Positions 40,693-50,768 of a DNA stretch of 64,000 nucleotides are shown in pieces. The notes under the pieces were generated by a model. The model did not search any database and was not told the DNA's origin. It saw nothing but the letters and a program-made list of their open reading frames with translations. Made by a program: the position numbers and the translations under genes. This stretch comes from Granulicella rosea. GTDB taxonomy: Bacteria > Acidobacteriota > Terriglobia > Terriglobales > Acidobacteriaceae. Within the stretch, counting starts at the first letter, position 1, and the number at the start of each line of letters is the position of its first letter. The stretch spans positions 271,557-335,556 of the forward strand of contig NZ_FZOU01000006.1 of NCBI RefSeq assembly GCF_900188085.1, in the 5' to 3' direction.

Positions 40693-42201
40693 TTGTCCGT
40701 ACGAACCAGCTACGCCATCGCCCTCACCGCGCTCAGGCGAAACACGCTGCAGACCGGGCTGACCGTCCTCGGCATGACCATCGGCGTCGGCACCGTGCTG
40801 GCCATGGTCGCGGTCGGCAGCGGCGCGCAGCGGTCGATCGCCGGCCAGGTGAAGGCGGCGGGGATGAACGTCATCGTCGTCACCGCGGGCAACTACAAGG
40901 CCGCGCAGCAATGGACCAGCATCGGCGAAGCTCCCGAAGCGCCCGCCGCCTGGAACCCCACCGACCGCAAAGCCTTGCAAGACGGCGTGCTGCGCAGCGG
41001 CGACACGCGCCCCACGCTGCGGCGTATGCAGGAGCTTGAGCCCGACGGAACACCGAAGATCCACTTCGGCGACCCCACGCGGCAGCTCGAGGCCGGCCCA
41101 AACAATCTGCAGGGAAAGGGCGGCGCGAAGACGCTGACGCTTGAGGACGCAGCCGCCATCGCCGCGCTTGCAGGCGTGCAGACGGTCTCGGCCGGCGTGC
41201 ACGACAACGGGCGCATCGGCTTCGGCGCGGACTCCTGGGTCTCCGCCGTTCGCGGCGAGCAGGCGACGCTGCCGGAGATTCGCCGCGCATGGGTGCTCTC
41301 GCATGGCAAATTCTTCACTGCGGCCGACGACGCGCAGGCCGCGCCCGTCGTCGTGCTGGGCTCGATCGCCAGCGAGCATCTCTTCGGCAAGACGAATCCC
41401 GTCGGCAAGACGGTGAACGTGAAGGGGCTGGACGCCCGCGTGGTCGGCGTCGTCGCGAGCGGAAGCTGGATGACGCCCGCCGCTCCCGGTGACGGGGTAT
41501 TCGACGCGGTGTATCTGCCGGTCCACACGGCGATGAAGCTGCTCGCGAAGCCGACGCTCGACAACATCACGGTCTCGACCGCGTCGACGGGCGACGTGAC
41601 GCGGCTGATCAAGGTGATCACCGGGGTGCTGCGCATGCGGCATCGGTTGGATGCCTCTTCGCCGCTGGATTTCACCATCGCCGGACAAGCGCACGCGGCC
41701 ATGGGCAAGGGCGGCCTGCGGACCGACTTTTCCCGCGCCATGGTGAGCAATACCGCAGGCCTCGACCGCGTGACGCTGGCGCAACTGAGTAAGACGCTCG
41801 ACCGCGCGAGCCGCACCATGACCATGCTGCTGGGTTCGATCGCGGCGGTGTCGCTGGTCGTTGGCGGCATCGGCATCATGAACATCATGCTGCTCTCGGT
41901 GACCGAACGCACCCGCGAGATCGGCATCCGCCGCTCGGTCGGCGCACAAGCAGGAGAGGTGATGCAGCAGTTCCTGATGGAGGCGGTCATCCTCAGCATC
42001 GGCGGCGGTCTGCTGGGCATCGCGCTGGGCGCGGGCGCATCCGTCATGGTGGGCCATCTCGTGCGCTGGACGACCGAGCTCTCCTGGGCTTCCGTCGCGG
42101 CCTCGTTCACCATCTCGGCGGCCATCGGCATTCTTTTCGGCTACTACCCCGCGCGGCAGGCGTCGCGCGTAACGCCCATTGCGGCGATGCGGCATGAGTA
42201 G
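40693..42201 (+). CDS. MacB-type ABC transporter permease, second copy
   Basis: A 502-residue MacB-type permease with the same layout as its neighbour, and a longer periplasmic domain (about 45-350). It shares the M-N-I-M-L-L-S-V-T-E-R-T-R-E-I-G-I-R-R-S coupling segment near the C-terminus. The TTG start at 40693 has a GGAGG site six to eight bases upstream. The two permeases are likely to form a heterodimer with an ATPase encoded elsewhere. Directly downstream is the second M20-fold lipoprotein, 61 bases away. Confidence 0.87.
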   Translation: MSVRTSYAIALTALRRNTLQTGLTVLGMTIGVGTVLAMVAVGSGAQRSIAGQVKAAGMNVIVVTAGNYKAAQQWTSIGEAPEAPAAWNPTDRKALQDGVLRSGDTRPTLRRMQELEPDGTPKIHFGDPTRQLEAGPNNLQGKGGAKTLTLEDAAAIAALAGVQTVSAGVHDNGRIGFGADSWVSAVRGEQATLPEIRRAWVLSHGKFFTAADDAQAAPVVVLGSIASEHLFGKTNPVGKTVNVKGLDARVVGVVASGSWMTPAAPGDGVFDAVYLPVHTAMKLLAKPTLDNITVSTASTGDVTRLIKVITGVLRMRHRLDASSPLDFTIAGQAHAAMGKGGLRTDFSRAMVSNTAGLDRVTLAQLSKTLDRASRTMTMLLGSIAAVSLVVGGIGIMNIMLLSVTERTREIGIRRSVGAQAGEVMQQFLMEAVILSIGGGLLGIALGAGASVMVGHLVRWTTELSWASVAASFTISAAIGILFGYYPARQASRVTPIAAMRHE

Positions 42202-42262
42202 CCCTTACCGTTTATCCTCTCGCCCCGTTCGCGTGAGGCATCCTGCACCAACGGAGTCCACC

Positions 42263-43951
42263 ATGCGCCGCATTCATCCTCTGCCCATCGCCTGCATCAC
42301 CGCCGCCACGCTCTTCACCGTCGCGTGTAAAGAGAAGCCCGCCACCGCGCCCGCCGCCGCAACCGGCAAGGCCCCCGCCCTGCACATACGCCCCACCGGC
42401 GACGAGACCATCTCCCCCGACCTCGCCACCACGCCGCCCGAACTGAAGAAGGTCTACGACTACATCGACGGCCACATCGACGAGCATGTCGTCGACTTCC
42501 AGAAGTGGATTCAGCAGCCCAGCATCTCGAACTCCGGCGAAGGCATACCCGAGTCGGCCGAGATGGTGAAGGGCATGTTCGACAAGCTGGGCTGCCAGAC
42601 GACGCGCGTCTACGACGTGGGCATCACCGAGTACGGTTCGCCCGGCAACCCGGTCGTCTATGGCAAGTGCGACGAGGGCGCGCCGAAGACGCTCGTCCTC
42701 TACTGGATGTACGACACGATGCCCGTCACGCAGCCCGACAACTGGGTGGCTCCGCCGTTCGAAGGTCGCATCGTCGATGGCGCGACGGCAGGCATCGACC
42801 CCGCGTTCAAGAAGGTGCTGATCGGCCGCGGCGCGACCAACTCCAAGGGACCGCAGCTCGCGCAGCTCGAGGCGCTGATGTCGTACAAGGCCGTGAACGG
42901 CAAGCTGCCCGTGAACATCATCTTCGTGGCCGAAGGCGACGAAGAGCGCATGGACATCGGCCTGCGCAAGTTCATGAAGGATCACGCCGACCTCTTCAAG
43001 GGCGCGGACGCGATGCTGCGCTTCGCCGGACAGAGCGGCGCGGGCAGCGCCAGCATCTCGGGCGGCAGCGAGGGCTGCGTCTACGTGGAGCTGACGACCA
43101 GCGGCAAGAGCTGGGGCCGTGGCCCGAACGTCTCCGACATTCATGGATCGTGGAAGCGTTCCGTCGACTCGGTCGCGTGGCGGCACATCAAGATGCTCAG
43201 CTCGCTCGTCTCGGACGACGGCAACACGCCGAAGATCGACGGCTTCTTCGAAAACCAGCAGCCGCTGAGCCCGACCGAGACCGACAGACTGAAGCGCGCG
43301 GCAGCCAACATGAACCCCACCAAGGCTGCGGCCGCGCTCGGCGTGGGCCGCTATATCTCGGACGATCCCTTCACCATCCTGAAGATGTCGCGCTACGGCA
43401 CCAGCTTCAATCTGGACGGCATCTGGGGCGGCAACATGTACGCCGGCGGCGCGGGCGCGATCCTGCCGAACAAGATCACGTCGAAGCACAACTTCCGCTA
43501 CATCCCGAACATGAGCGGCACGGACATCGTGAAGAAGCTGCGCGCGCAGATCGACAAGAACGGCTACAAGGACGTGGACGTGAAGCTGATCGGCGACGTG
43601 CCGTGGGCGAAGATGGCCTACGACAACGACATCGCCAAGGCGGTCGCTGCGACCTTCGACGACTTCAAGATCAGCCACGACCCAACGACGGCGGAGGAGA
43701 CGATCCTGGGCGGTTACTGGCCCGCGTATCTCTTCTCGAATGCCGAGGTCGGACAACGCGTGGTCGATGTGAAGATGCCGATCGCCGCCGGCGGCCTGGG
43801 CATGGGCGGCCGGGCGCACGCGGCCAACGAATACTTCATCATCGAAGGCGCGGGCAAGACCTACGGCCTGGCCGGCGCGGAGAAGTCGGTGGCGGAGATC
43901 CTCTACAACTACGCGCATGGCGTCGCGCCTAAGACGGCTCCCGCAAAGTAG
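42263..43951 (+). CDS. M20-fold lipoprotein with a degenerate zinc site (paralogue B)
   Basis: A 562-residue lipoprotein (lipobox F-T-V-A-C, Cys22) closely related to paralogue A, with an added segment after residue 260. The same canonical positions are lost: Met149 replaces the His of H-x-D (W-M-Y-D-T-M-P), and Asn193 replaces the bridging Asp (G-R-G-A-T-N-S-K-G). The later metal Asp is not evident. The Glu pair (227-228) and C-terminal His519 remain. Long stretches are near-identical to paralogue A. Position and identical losses argue for conserved, non-hydrolytic or differently metallated function rather than decay. Confidence 0.82.
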   Translation: MRRIHPLPIACITAATLFTVACKEKPATAPAAATGKAPALHIRPTGDETISPDLATTPPELKKVYDYIDGHIDEHVVDFQKWIQQPSISNSGEGIPESAEMVKGMFDKLGCQTTRVYDVGITEYGSPGNPVVYGKCDEGAPKTLVLYWMYDTMPVTQPDNWVAPPFEGRIVDGATAGIDPAFKKVLIGRGATNSKGPQLAQLEALMSYKAVNGKLPVNIIFVAEGDEERMDIGLRKFMKDHADLFKGADAMLRFAGQSGAGSASISGGSEGCVYVELTTSGKSWGRGPNVSDIHGSWKRSVDSVAWRHIKMLSSLVSDDGNTPKIDGFFENQQPLSPTETDRLKRAAANMNPTKAAAALGVGRYISDDPFTILKMSRYGTSFNLDGIWGGNMYAGGAGAILPNKITSKHNFRYIPNMSGTDIVKKLRAQIDKNGYKDVDVKLIGDVPWAKMAYDNDIAKAVAATFDDFKISHDPTTAEETILGGYWPAYLFSNAEVGQRVVDVKMPIAAGGLGMGGRAHAANEYFIIEGAGKTYGLAGAEKSVAEILYNYAHGVAPKTAPAK

Positions 43952-43965
43952 CTTGGGGCTTTGAA

Positions 43966-43998
43966 AAAGAGGCGGCTCCTTCGAGGAGCCGCCTCTTT
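43966..43998 (+). terminator. Intrinsic terminator of the second M20-fold gene
   Basis: A 15-bp perfect stem (43966-43980 with 43984-43998) with a TCG loop, ending in TTTCA. It closes the M20-permease cluster. Confidence 0.85.
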
Positions 43999-44034
43999 CA
44001 TGCCTGGTCGCACATGAGTGTGCCGGGAAAAGCG

Positions 44035-44062
44035 AAAGGCCGGAGCATACGCTCCGGCCTTT
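44035..44062 (-). terminator. Terminator of the second Oar-like receptor gene
   Basis: A 12-bp stem (44035-44046 with 44051-44062), 21 bases past the receptor stop, with short T-runs on both strands, so possibly bidirectional. Confidence 0.8.
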
Positions 44063-44083
44063 TCGTTGGATGCTGCGTTGCGG

Positions 44084-47000
44084 TTAGAACGAGACGTGGA
44101 TGCTGGCCTGAATCTCGCGCATGTTGTTGGCTGCCGTGATGGTTCCGAACGAACCGGGAGCCGTGCAACCAATAGCGCGACCGTCGTTGGCCACCGTGGT
44201 GGTGTTGGTGGTGCAGTACCCGGCCTGGGTCGGGTATGCGAGGCTGGTGAAACCGGTGGAGTACGTATACGCTCCGGTCGTTGCGCTCTTGACCGGATTG
44301 TAGCCGGGGGATCCGGCAAACGAAGCGCTGGGGTTCATGAGGTTCGGGTGGTTGGCGATGTTGAAGGCATCGACCTTGAACTGAACCTTCGCCCAGTCGC
44401 GGACAGAGAAGGTACGGCCGAAGGTGAGGTCGACTTCGTCCCAGCCCGGACCGATGAGCATGTTCGGAGCAGCCGTTCCGTAGGTTCCGGGCGGGTTGTA
44501 AGCGAAGGCGTGGATGTTGAACCACTCCTTGGCATTGTGGATATTGCTTGCGTTGGCGCTGTCGTAGCCGTTGGGGTTCTGTCCGACGATGACATCCGGA
44601 CGATCGCCGCCGCCAGCCGAGCTGCTCTGGTTGGTGGAATCGGTGATCGGGAAAGGACGGCCGCCGAAGTACTGCCAGATGCCCGAGAGCTGGAATCCGC
44701 CGAAGATCGCAGACCCAAGGCCGTTGTTGAGCCAGGGCTGACCCTTACCGAACGGAAGCGGAACGACCGGGCTGACGACGAGACGGTGCTTGACGTTGAA
44801 GACCGAAAGGCCCTTGTCGCCGTGCTGGTTGATCGGGTTCTGCGCCGAGGTGAGTTCGTCTTCAGCCTTGGCATAGGTGTAGGAGACCAGGATCGAGGTG
44901 CCGTTCTTCGTGCTGGTCTGAACGCGGCTCTGGAGCGAGTGATAGAAGGAGTTGAAACCGGTCTTGTGGATACCGATCGCACCCCACTGGGGGTATACGC
45001 GGAGAGCCTGAAGGGCAGCCGCGCCAACCGCAGAGTAGGTGGTGTAACCGGTGGTGGCGGAGGTGGATTGGGTGTAGTTCTGGCCGAGGGTATCAGCGTC
45101 GGGGTTGGCGTTCGGGTTCAGAACCGCAGCTGTGCCGTAGGACAGTTTCGATCCCTTGTTGCCGAAGTAGAGCGCCTCGAAGATCGTGTTGCGGGTGAGC
45201 TGGCGCTGTACACCAAGAGTCCACTGCTGGACATAGGGTGTGGCGAACTTCGGATCGACCTCCGTGCTGGTGATGACCGGGATGAGACCGCAGGGAGAGG
45301 CGCAACCGGCGATCGAGGGATTCGGCGTGGTGCAACCAGTCGATGCGCCGGCAACGCAGTAGGGCGAACCAGGCGTCGGCAGATCGTTCGGGAACGGATT
45401 CGCCAGAGTGATCTGGCCGCTTGCGGAGACCGGAGCGGGAGCATAGGTCTTGGCGTAACGGACCGGATAACCAAGGCTGTAGGAGAGGAACTCGTTGAAC
45501 ATCTCAGGCGAGGTGAAGAAGACACCGTAAGCGCCCTTGATAACGGTCTTCTCGTTGTTGAATGGCTGCCACGCGAAGCCGACGCGAGGGGCTACGTTGT
45601 TGTAGTCGCCGTGGTAGACGCTGCGGTTGCCTGTCTGCTTTGCGGTGGTAATGGCGCTGTTCGGGTTCGAGAAGCCGACCGTCTGGTTGGAAGCGCCCGG
45701 GTAGAGCTGGTTCGGGGACGACGGCGAGAACGTAATCATCGAGCCATTCTTTTCCACGACGGGCGGATCGATTTCCCAACGAAGACCGAGATTGAGGGTC
45801 AGGTTCTTGCGAACCTTCCAGTCATCGAGCAGGAAGAGGTCGACGGAGCGGTAGTTGTTATAGATATTCGGAGCGGAGGGCGTCACCGAGGTAGCCGACG
45901 GGAAGCCCAGCAGGATATCGCCGATCGGATCGCCGGTAGTACCGCACTTCGGGCAGCTCGAAGAAGCGTTGGTCGACGCGAGCGTAGCGGGGTTGAAGGT
46001 CAGAGCGCCACGGCCGTTGCTGACTTCATATTCGGTCGTGTTCGTCCACAGAGTATCGATGCCAGCCTTGAAGGTGTGGCTCTTGTGGCTCCAGGTCAGC
46101 GTATCGATGAACTGGAAGTGGTCGTCCCAACGATCCTGAGGAAGGTTGGTCTGGCCGCCGGTCGTGGTGTAGTTGCCCGAGACGGTGATGGAAGGCAGAC
46201 CGTAGTTGTTCGCGACGGCGGTCTGGCCGAGCTGACCGGAGAAACCGGGCCACTTGGAACCGATGGTCGTGTTGTCTTCCTGAACGCGCGGCTGCACCAG
46301 GCGCTGGAAGCCCGCACGGGCGTCGTTAATCAGGTTGCTGCCCGGGAAGATGTGAATCCAACCGATGTTGGCGAGCTGGGAGGTCTGGTTGGTGAAGCAG
46401 CCGAAGTTCGGCATGTTGCGCGTCGCGCAGAGCGAGTTCGAAGGCTCGAACGACGGGTCGTGGAAGTAGTTGTAGCTCTCGTAGAACGAGTTGTGGTCGT
46501 TCATCTTGTAGTCGACGCGCGAGTTGACCTCGTCCATCGTCTCTTTACGAGTTTCGCTGAAGTTATAGTCCGACGTCGCCGCAGCGAGGAATCCGCCACT
46601 GGTGGGGTTGAGCGCGGTTGCGATGTTCGGGTTGGGATAAGCGAGCGATTCCATCAGGCGGCCGAGCTGAGCAGACGCCCCCGTCCACTCCGAGAGAGCG
46701 GTAAGGTCGTAGCCCTGACCCGGAGCGCCGGCGCAGGCGCCGGTGTTGCCCCTGGTGAGCGGAGTGCCGGTGAGAGGATCGTAGGCCTGTACCGTGCCAG
46801 GAAGGCAACCGGCTGCGGTCCAAGTGGTCGGAACCTGGTTGACAGCGACGGCCTGCTGACGGATACGCTGACCTTCGTAGCCGACGAAGACGAACGCCTT
46901 ATCCTTGAGGATCGGAGCGCCGAGGGTCGCGCCGAAGGTGTTCTGCTTGAAGGCCGGGGTAACGGTCTGAACGGACGAGCTCCAGGGCTTGGCTTCGATG

Positions 47001-47794
47001 GCGCCGTTACGGATGAACTCGTAGATCGAGCCATGCAGCTTGTTCGAACCCTGCTTGGTCGTGATCAGAATCTGACCACCCTGAAGGCGGCCATACTCTG
47101 CGGAGTAGTTACCCGAGAGCACCTTGAACTCGGCGATGGTGTCGACCGACGGACGGAAGGAGTCCTGGTTGGTGCCCATGTCGATGTTCCACGTACCGTT
47201 GACGACGAAGAGGTTCGTCGTTTCGGGTGCGCCGTTGATGTTCATACCGCCGCGGAAGCCCATCGAGGATGCCTGTGCGGGAGGCACGACGCCGGGAGCG
47301 ACTTCGACGAGGTTGTAGAACTGGCGATTGGCCAGCGGAAGCTCGGCGACGCTCTTCTGGTCCAGGGTCTGACCGTTCGAGGAGGTCTCGGTTTCGGTGC
47401 TCAGCGCGGCTGCTTCGACGCTGACCTGATCGCTGGCGCCACCGACCGTGAGGGCGATGTCTTCCTTGAGGGTCTGCGAGATATCGAGCTTGACGCCCGT
47501 CAGCGAGGTCGTGCTGAAGTTAGCCGCAACGGCGGAGATCGCATACGAGCCGTTACCGAGAGCGGTGACGGAGTAGCGGCCGGCTGCGTCCGTCTTGACG
47601 GTACGCGTGATGCCCGTATCCGTGTTCCGAACGGTGACGGTGGCGCCGCCGACAGCCGCGCCGGTGGCGTCGGTGATGACGCCTTCGATCGAGCTGGAGT
47701 TTTGCGCCATGAGGGATGGAGAAAAGGCTAGGACGCCCAATAAAAGCGCAGTACAGAGTGCTGGGAAAGACCGCAATCTTGACGCAGCCTGCAT
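44084..47794 (-). CDS. Oar-like TonB-dependent receptor with carboxypeptidase-regulatory domain
   Basis: A 1236-residue outer-membrane receptor. The start at ATG 47794 has a strong GGAGG site. A Sec signal peptide (about 1-30, ending L-M-A-Q) leads to a carboxypeptidase-regulatory domain (about 34-115; G-V-I-T-D-A-T-G-A-A-V-G-G-A). A TonB plug (about 125-260, with N-G-A-P-E-T-T-N and S-G-N-Y-S-A-E-Y-G-R segments) and a long barrel ending in Phe follow. Ligand unknown. It differs from the receptor at 12847 in length and sequence, so they are paralogues with distinct ligands. The M20-fold cluster is convergent with it, so co-regulation is not implied. Confidence 0.9.
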   Translation of the reverse strand: MQAASRLRSFPALCTALLLGVLAFSPSLMAQNSSSIEGVITDATGAAVGGATVTVRNTDTGITRTVKTDAAGRYSVTALGNGSYAISAVAANFSTTSLTGVKLDISQTLKEDIALTVGGASDQVSVEAAALSTETETSSNGQTLDQKSVAELPLANRQFYNLVEVAPGVVPPAQASSMGFRGGMNINGAPETTNLFVVNGTWNIDMGTNQDSFRPSVDTIAEFKVLSGNYSAEYGRLQGGQILITTKQGSNKLHGSIYEFIRNGAIEAKPWSSSVQTVTPAFKQNTFGATLGAPILKDKAFVFVGYEGQRIRQQAVAVNQVPTTWTAAGCLPGTVQAYDPLTGTPLTRGNTGACAGAPGQGYDLTALSEWTGASAQLGRLMESLAYPNPNIATALNPTSGGFLAAATSDYNFSETRKETMDEVNSRVDYKMNDHNSFYESYNYFHDPSFEPSNSLCATRNMPNFGCFTNQTSQLANIGWIHIFPGSNLINDARAGFQRLVQPRVQEDNTTIGSKWPGFSGQLGQTAVANNYGLPSITVSGNYTTTGGQTNLPQDRWDDHFQFIDTLTWSHKSHTFKAGIDTLWTNTTEYEVSNGRGALTFNPATLASTNASSSCPKCGTTGDPIGDILLGFPSATSVTPSAPNIYNNYRSVDLFLLDDWKVRKNLTLNLGLRWEIDPPVVEKNGSMITFSPSSPNQLYPGASNQTVGFSNPNSAITTAKQTGNRSVYHGDYNNVAPRVGFAWQPFNNEKTVIKGAYGVFFTSPEMFNEFLSYSLGYPVRYAKTYAPAPVSASGQITLANPFPNDLPTPGSPYCVAGASTGCTTPNPSIAGCASPCGLIPVITSTEVDPKFATPYVQQWTLGVQRQLTRNTIFEALYFGNKGSKLSYGTAAVLNPNANPDADTLGQNYTQSTSATTGYTTYSAVGAAALQALRVYPQWGAIGIHKTGFNSFYHSLQSRVQTSTKNGTSILVSYTYAKAEDELTSAQNPINQHGDKGLSVFNVKHRLVVSPVVPLPFGKGQPWLNNGLGSAIFGGFQLSGIWQYFGGRPFPITDSTNQSSSAGGGDRPDVIVGQNPNGYDSANASNIHNAKEWFNIHAFAYNPPGTYGTAAPNMLIGPGWDEVDLTFGRTFSVRDWAKVQFKVDAFNIANHPNLMNPSASFAGSPGYNPVKSATTGAYTYSTGFTSLAYPTQAGYCTTNTTTVANDGRAIGCTAPGSFGTITAANNMREIQASIHVSF

Positions 47795-48137
47795 GTGAAA
47801 CCTCCTGAAAGGGTGAACGGTGGCGCGGCGTCGCCCCCTTATGGGGCACGGCGCCTGAAACCACTCGGCGGTACGCAATGTCAGGCGCACATCTCTACGA
47901 ACGGTCCTGAGACCGTGAAAGCTACGCGGAAGGTGCGCTACGTTCCGAACTCGTCGACGTTGACGTTTGGGGGTTAGGACTAAAGTATCAGGGGGGGTGA
48001 GGGTCAGTAAACGGATTAAACAAAAAATCGAGGTTGCTTATTGGCCGCATAGAGGATCGCAGGTGCGTGCAAGATTCGCGCGCCAAACGCACGTTCCGGC
48101 TTGTGTCCCACGCTCGAATCCCTGTATAGCTGAAAGC
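47795..48137. other. 343-base divergent control region
   Basis: Between the second receptor (minus) and the DUF885 lipoprotein (plus). It should contain both promoters. A GGGGGG run near 47990 and an A-rich run near 48020 are visible, but no hexamers could be assigned. No gene supported. Confidence 0.45.
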
Positions 48138-49517
48138 ATGATGCAGAGTCAGGCACGTCCGGACACGGTTATTCGCAGCCTCCGAGCCGGAGCTTCGCTT
48201 TGTCTTCTACTCCTTGCCGGAGGCTGCCGGACACGGGAACCGGCGCCGGCGCCAGCCCTTTCGCACGCCCCATGGGAGGCCGCCAGCCGGCCCGACAACG
48301 TCGATTCCATCGCCCGCGACTATGTCCGCGTGGCGCTTGCGCTGGGCGAACGCGATCCCGACTCGCTCGACTTTTCGGTCGCGCCGGCCACGGTCGCGGA
48401 CGAGGTGAAGCGAGCCTACGCGAGCTTCGACGAGATCGACGGCGAGGCCGCGGCGCTCGAGTCCCGCCTCCAGCATCTTGCTTTCATGAAAGAGGACCAG
48501 CCGCGGCGGGAGTTCCTGCGCGGGCAGCTTGCCGCCGTGCGGGCGCGGGTCCGCATGGTGCGGGCCGGCGTTTATCTCGACTTCGACAGCGAGGCCGCGG
48601 CTCTTTTCGCGACCACCCGCCTGCCCGACACCGACGCCGAGGCGGCGCGGCGCAGGGCTATGCGCACGGAGATCCTGCGCCAGCTCCCAACGACCGCTGC
48701 CGGCAAGTCGGAGGCGATTCGCTACGGCGCGTACGATGCGCGTTTTCTGATCCCGCCCGAAAAACTGCGAGCCGTCATGACCGCCGCGCTCGACGCCTGC
48801 CGCCAGCGCACGCTCGAACACATCACCCTGCCGGCCGGCGAGTCGGTCGACCTGACCTTCGTCCACCGGCAGCCGTGGAGCGCCTTCAGCCGCTACCGGG
48901 GTGACGCGCACAGCACCATCTCGCTGAACCTCGACTACCCCATCACGGTGGACGACGCGCTGGAGCTGGCCTGCCACGAGGGCTATCCCGGGCACCATGT
49001 CTTCAACACGTTGCGTGACCGGACGCTGCGCCTGGGACGCGGCTGGCCGGAGCTGGAGGCGCAGCTCACCTTCAGCCCGCAGTCCTACCTCTCGGAGGCG
49101 GAGGCGGCGTACGCGCCCCGGCTTGCCTTCTCGACCGCCGAGCGCGCGCAGGTGGAACGCGACATCCTCTTCCCGCTCGCTGGCATGAAACCCGCCGAGG
49201 CCGCGCGGTACGTCGCCATCAGCGCGGCGATCCGCGAGCTGAGCTCGGCCGAACCGGCGATCGCACGCGAGTACCTGGACGGGCGGCTGGAGTACGTCCG
49301 CGCGGACAACCGGCTCTCGGACGAGGTGCTGATGGCGCAACCTGACGCCTCACTCCTCTATATGAACGAGTACCGCAGCTACATGCTGGCGTACACCGAT
49401 GGCCCCCGCCGCATCGCAGCCGCTCTGCCCGCCGCATCTTCAACACCAGAGGAGCAAAAAGCCCGCTGGAAGGCGTACGAAGAGCTGATGACCACGCTGC
49501 GGACGAAGCTGCCTTAG
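48138..49517 (+). CDS. DUF885-family lipoprotein, predicted zinc metallopeptidase
   Basis: A 459-residue lipoprotein (lipobox L-A-G-G-C, Cys30) of the DUF885 family. The zinc motif H-E-G-Y-P-G-H-H is at residues 280-287. Alternating charged helices around it match the family. Members are thought to be metallopeptidases, though few are characterised. It starts at either of two adjacent ATGs (48138 or 48141). The mature protein is probably anchored in the outer or inner membrane facing the periplasm. It lies next to an exported hydrolase and a peptidoglycan-type peptidase, so an envelope role is plausible. Confidence 0.85.
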   Translation: MMQSQARPDTVIRSLRAGASLCLLLLAGGCRTREPAPAPALSHAPWEAASRPDNVDSIARDYVRVALALGERDPDSLDFSVAPATVADEVKRAYASFDEIDGEAAALESRLQHLAFMKEDQPRREFLRGQLAAVRARVRMVRAGVYLDFDSEAAALFATTRLPDTDAEAARRRAMRTEILRQLPTTAAGKSEAIRYGAYDARFLIPPEKLRAVMTAALDACRQRTLEHITLPAGESVDLTFVHRQPWSAFSRYRGDAHSTISLNLDYPITVDDALELACHEGYPGHHVFNTLRDRTLRLGRGWPELEAQLTFSPQSYLSEAEAAYAPRLAFSTAERAQVERDILFPLAGMKPAEAARYVAISAAIRELSSAEPAIAREYLDGRLEYVRADNRLSDEVLMAQPDASLLYMNEYRSYMLAYTDGPRRIAAALPAASSTPEEQKARWKAYEELMTTLRTKLP

Positions 49518-49628
49518 CAACCCTTGTTAATCGATTCGATTCCACCCTCCGCTTGCGGGCTTTTGCACACCTGTCCACCGCTCCCTGGCCCGTAGAACTG
49601 GCCTTGCACCAGGCCTCGGGGGGCTGCG

Positions 49629-50591
49629 ATGAGATCTCTGCTGTTCACTCTTTGTGTCGTATGCGGGTTCGGCCGTCTCACGGCGCAGACCTTTACCTGG
49701 CAGCCCACGCCGGGACACACGCAGACGCCGATCTGGCCCGGCAAACCGCCCAGCGCCCAGCCCGTCTCAGCGCCCGAGTACGCCGAGACGGCCGGCGGCA
49801 AGGACGCGCTCGTCGCCGGCAAGCCGTGGGTCGCGGTCGAGAACGTCTCCATCCCCACCATGACCGTCTATCCGCCCAAGGGCGCGAATACGGGCGCGGC
49901 GGTCGTCGTCTTTCCCGGCGGCGGTTACACCATCCTCGCCATCGATCTCGAAGGCACGGAGGTCTGCGACTGGTTGACCGCGAAGGGCGTCACCTGCGTG
50001 CTGCTGAAGTACCGCGTGCCCGGTGAAAAGCTCTACGCGAAGCCCGCGCCGTATCCCCGCTCGGGCGCCTTCCCGGACTCGCCCATCGCGCTCGAGGACG
50101 CGCAGCGGACGATCCGGCTGGTGCGTCACCACGCGGCTCAGTGGCATATCGACCCGCACAGGATCGGCGTGCTCGGCTTCTCCGCCGGCGGACACCTGGT
50201 CGCGGCGACCAGCATCTACTTCAACGAGCATCTTTACCCGGCGGTCGATGCGGCAGACCAAGAGAGCTGCCGCCCAGACTTCGCCATCGCCATCTACCCC
50301 GGACACCTGTCCGCGAACGGCAGCCTCAACCTGAAGCCCGCCGTCGCCGGCCACATCCCGCACGACGCGCCGGCCACCTTCCTGCTGCAGAACGAGGACG
50401 ACTACGTCGACGGCGTCGCGCAGTCGCTCGCCTACTACGCCGGGTTGAAGAAGGCCGGCGTGCCGGTCGAGATGCACCTCTACGCGCAGGGCGGCCACGC
50501 CTTCGGCCTCCGCCGCACGAAGCTGCCTGCGACGAAGTGGCCCGAGCTGGTCGAGACCTGGCTCGCGACTATCGGCGTCCTGACAAGATAA
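49629..50591 (+). CDS. Exported alpha/beta-hydrolase (acetyl-esterase-like)
   Basis: A 320-residue secreted esterase. The signal peptide ends L-T-A-Q at residues 17-20. The oxyanion motif F-P-G-G-G-Y is at 95-100 and the nucleophile motif G-F-S-A-G-G-H is at 183-189 (Ser185). A late G-G-H-A-F-G gives the catalytic His. These features resemble bacterial acetyl-xylan or acetyl-esterases acting on plant polymers. It follows the DUF885 lipoprotein by 111 bases without an obvious terminator. Confidence 0.85.
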   Translation: MRSLLFTLCVVCGFGRLTAQTFTWQPTPGHTQTPIWPGKPPSAQPVSAPEYAETAGGKDALVAGKPWVAVENVSIPTMTVYPPKGANTGAAVVVFPGGGYTILAIDLEGTEVCDWLTAKGVTCVLLKYRVPGEKLYAKPAPYPRSGAFPDSPIALEDAQRTIRLVRHHAAQWHIDPHRIGVLGFSAGGHLVAATSIYFNEHLYPAVDAADQESCRPDFAIAIYPGHLSANGSLNLKPAVAGHIPHDAPATFLLQNEDDYVDGVAQSLAYYAGLKKAGVPVEMHLYAQGGHAFGLRRTKLPATKWPELVETWLATIGVLTR

Positions 50592-50768
50592 GCAACCTGA
50601 CCCGCCCTCAGCCTATGTACCGCATCGGATAACCGCTCACCCGAAGGTTGCATGGCCACGGTACGAATGGCATGGGGTAAACTCGACAAAGCGAATGACG
50701 ACTGGCAACCCGCATTTCAGGTTTCGAGTCCAAGCACCGCGCAAACCTGAACCTGGAGATTTGCCGAT

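Noticed and set aside
44018..47731. A 1237-codon open frame on the plus strand
   Set aside because: Antisense shadow of the second Oar-like receptor gene, same low-complexity composition.
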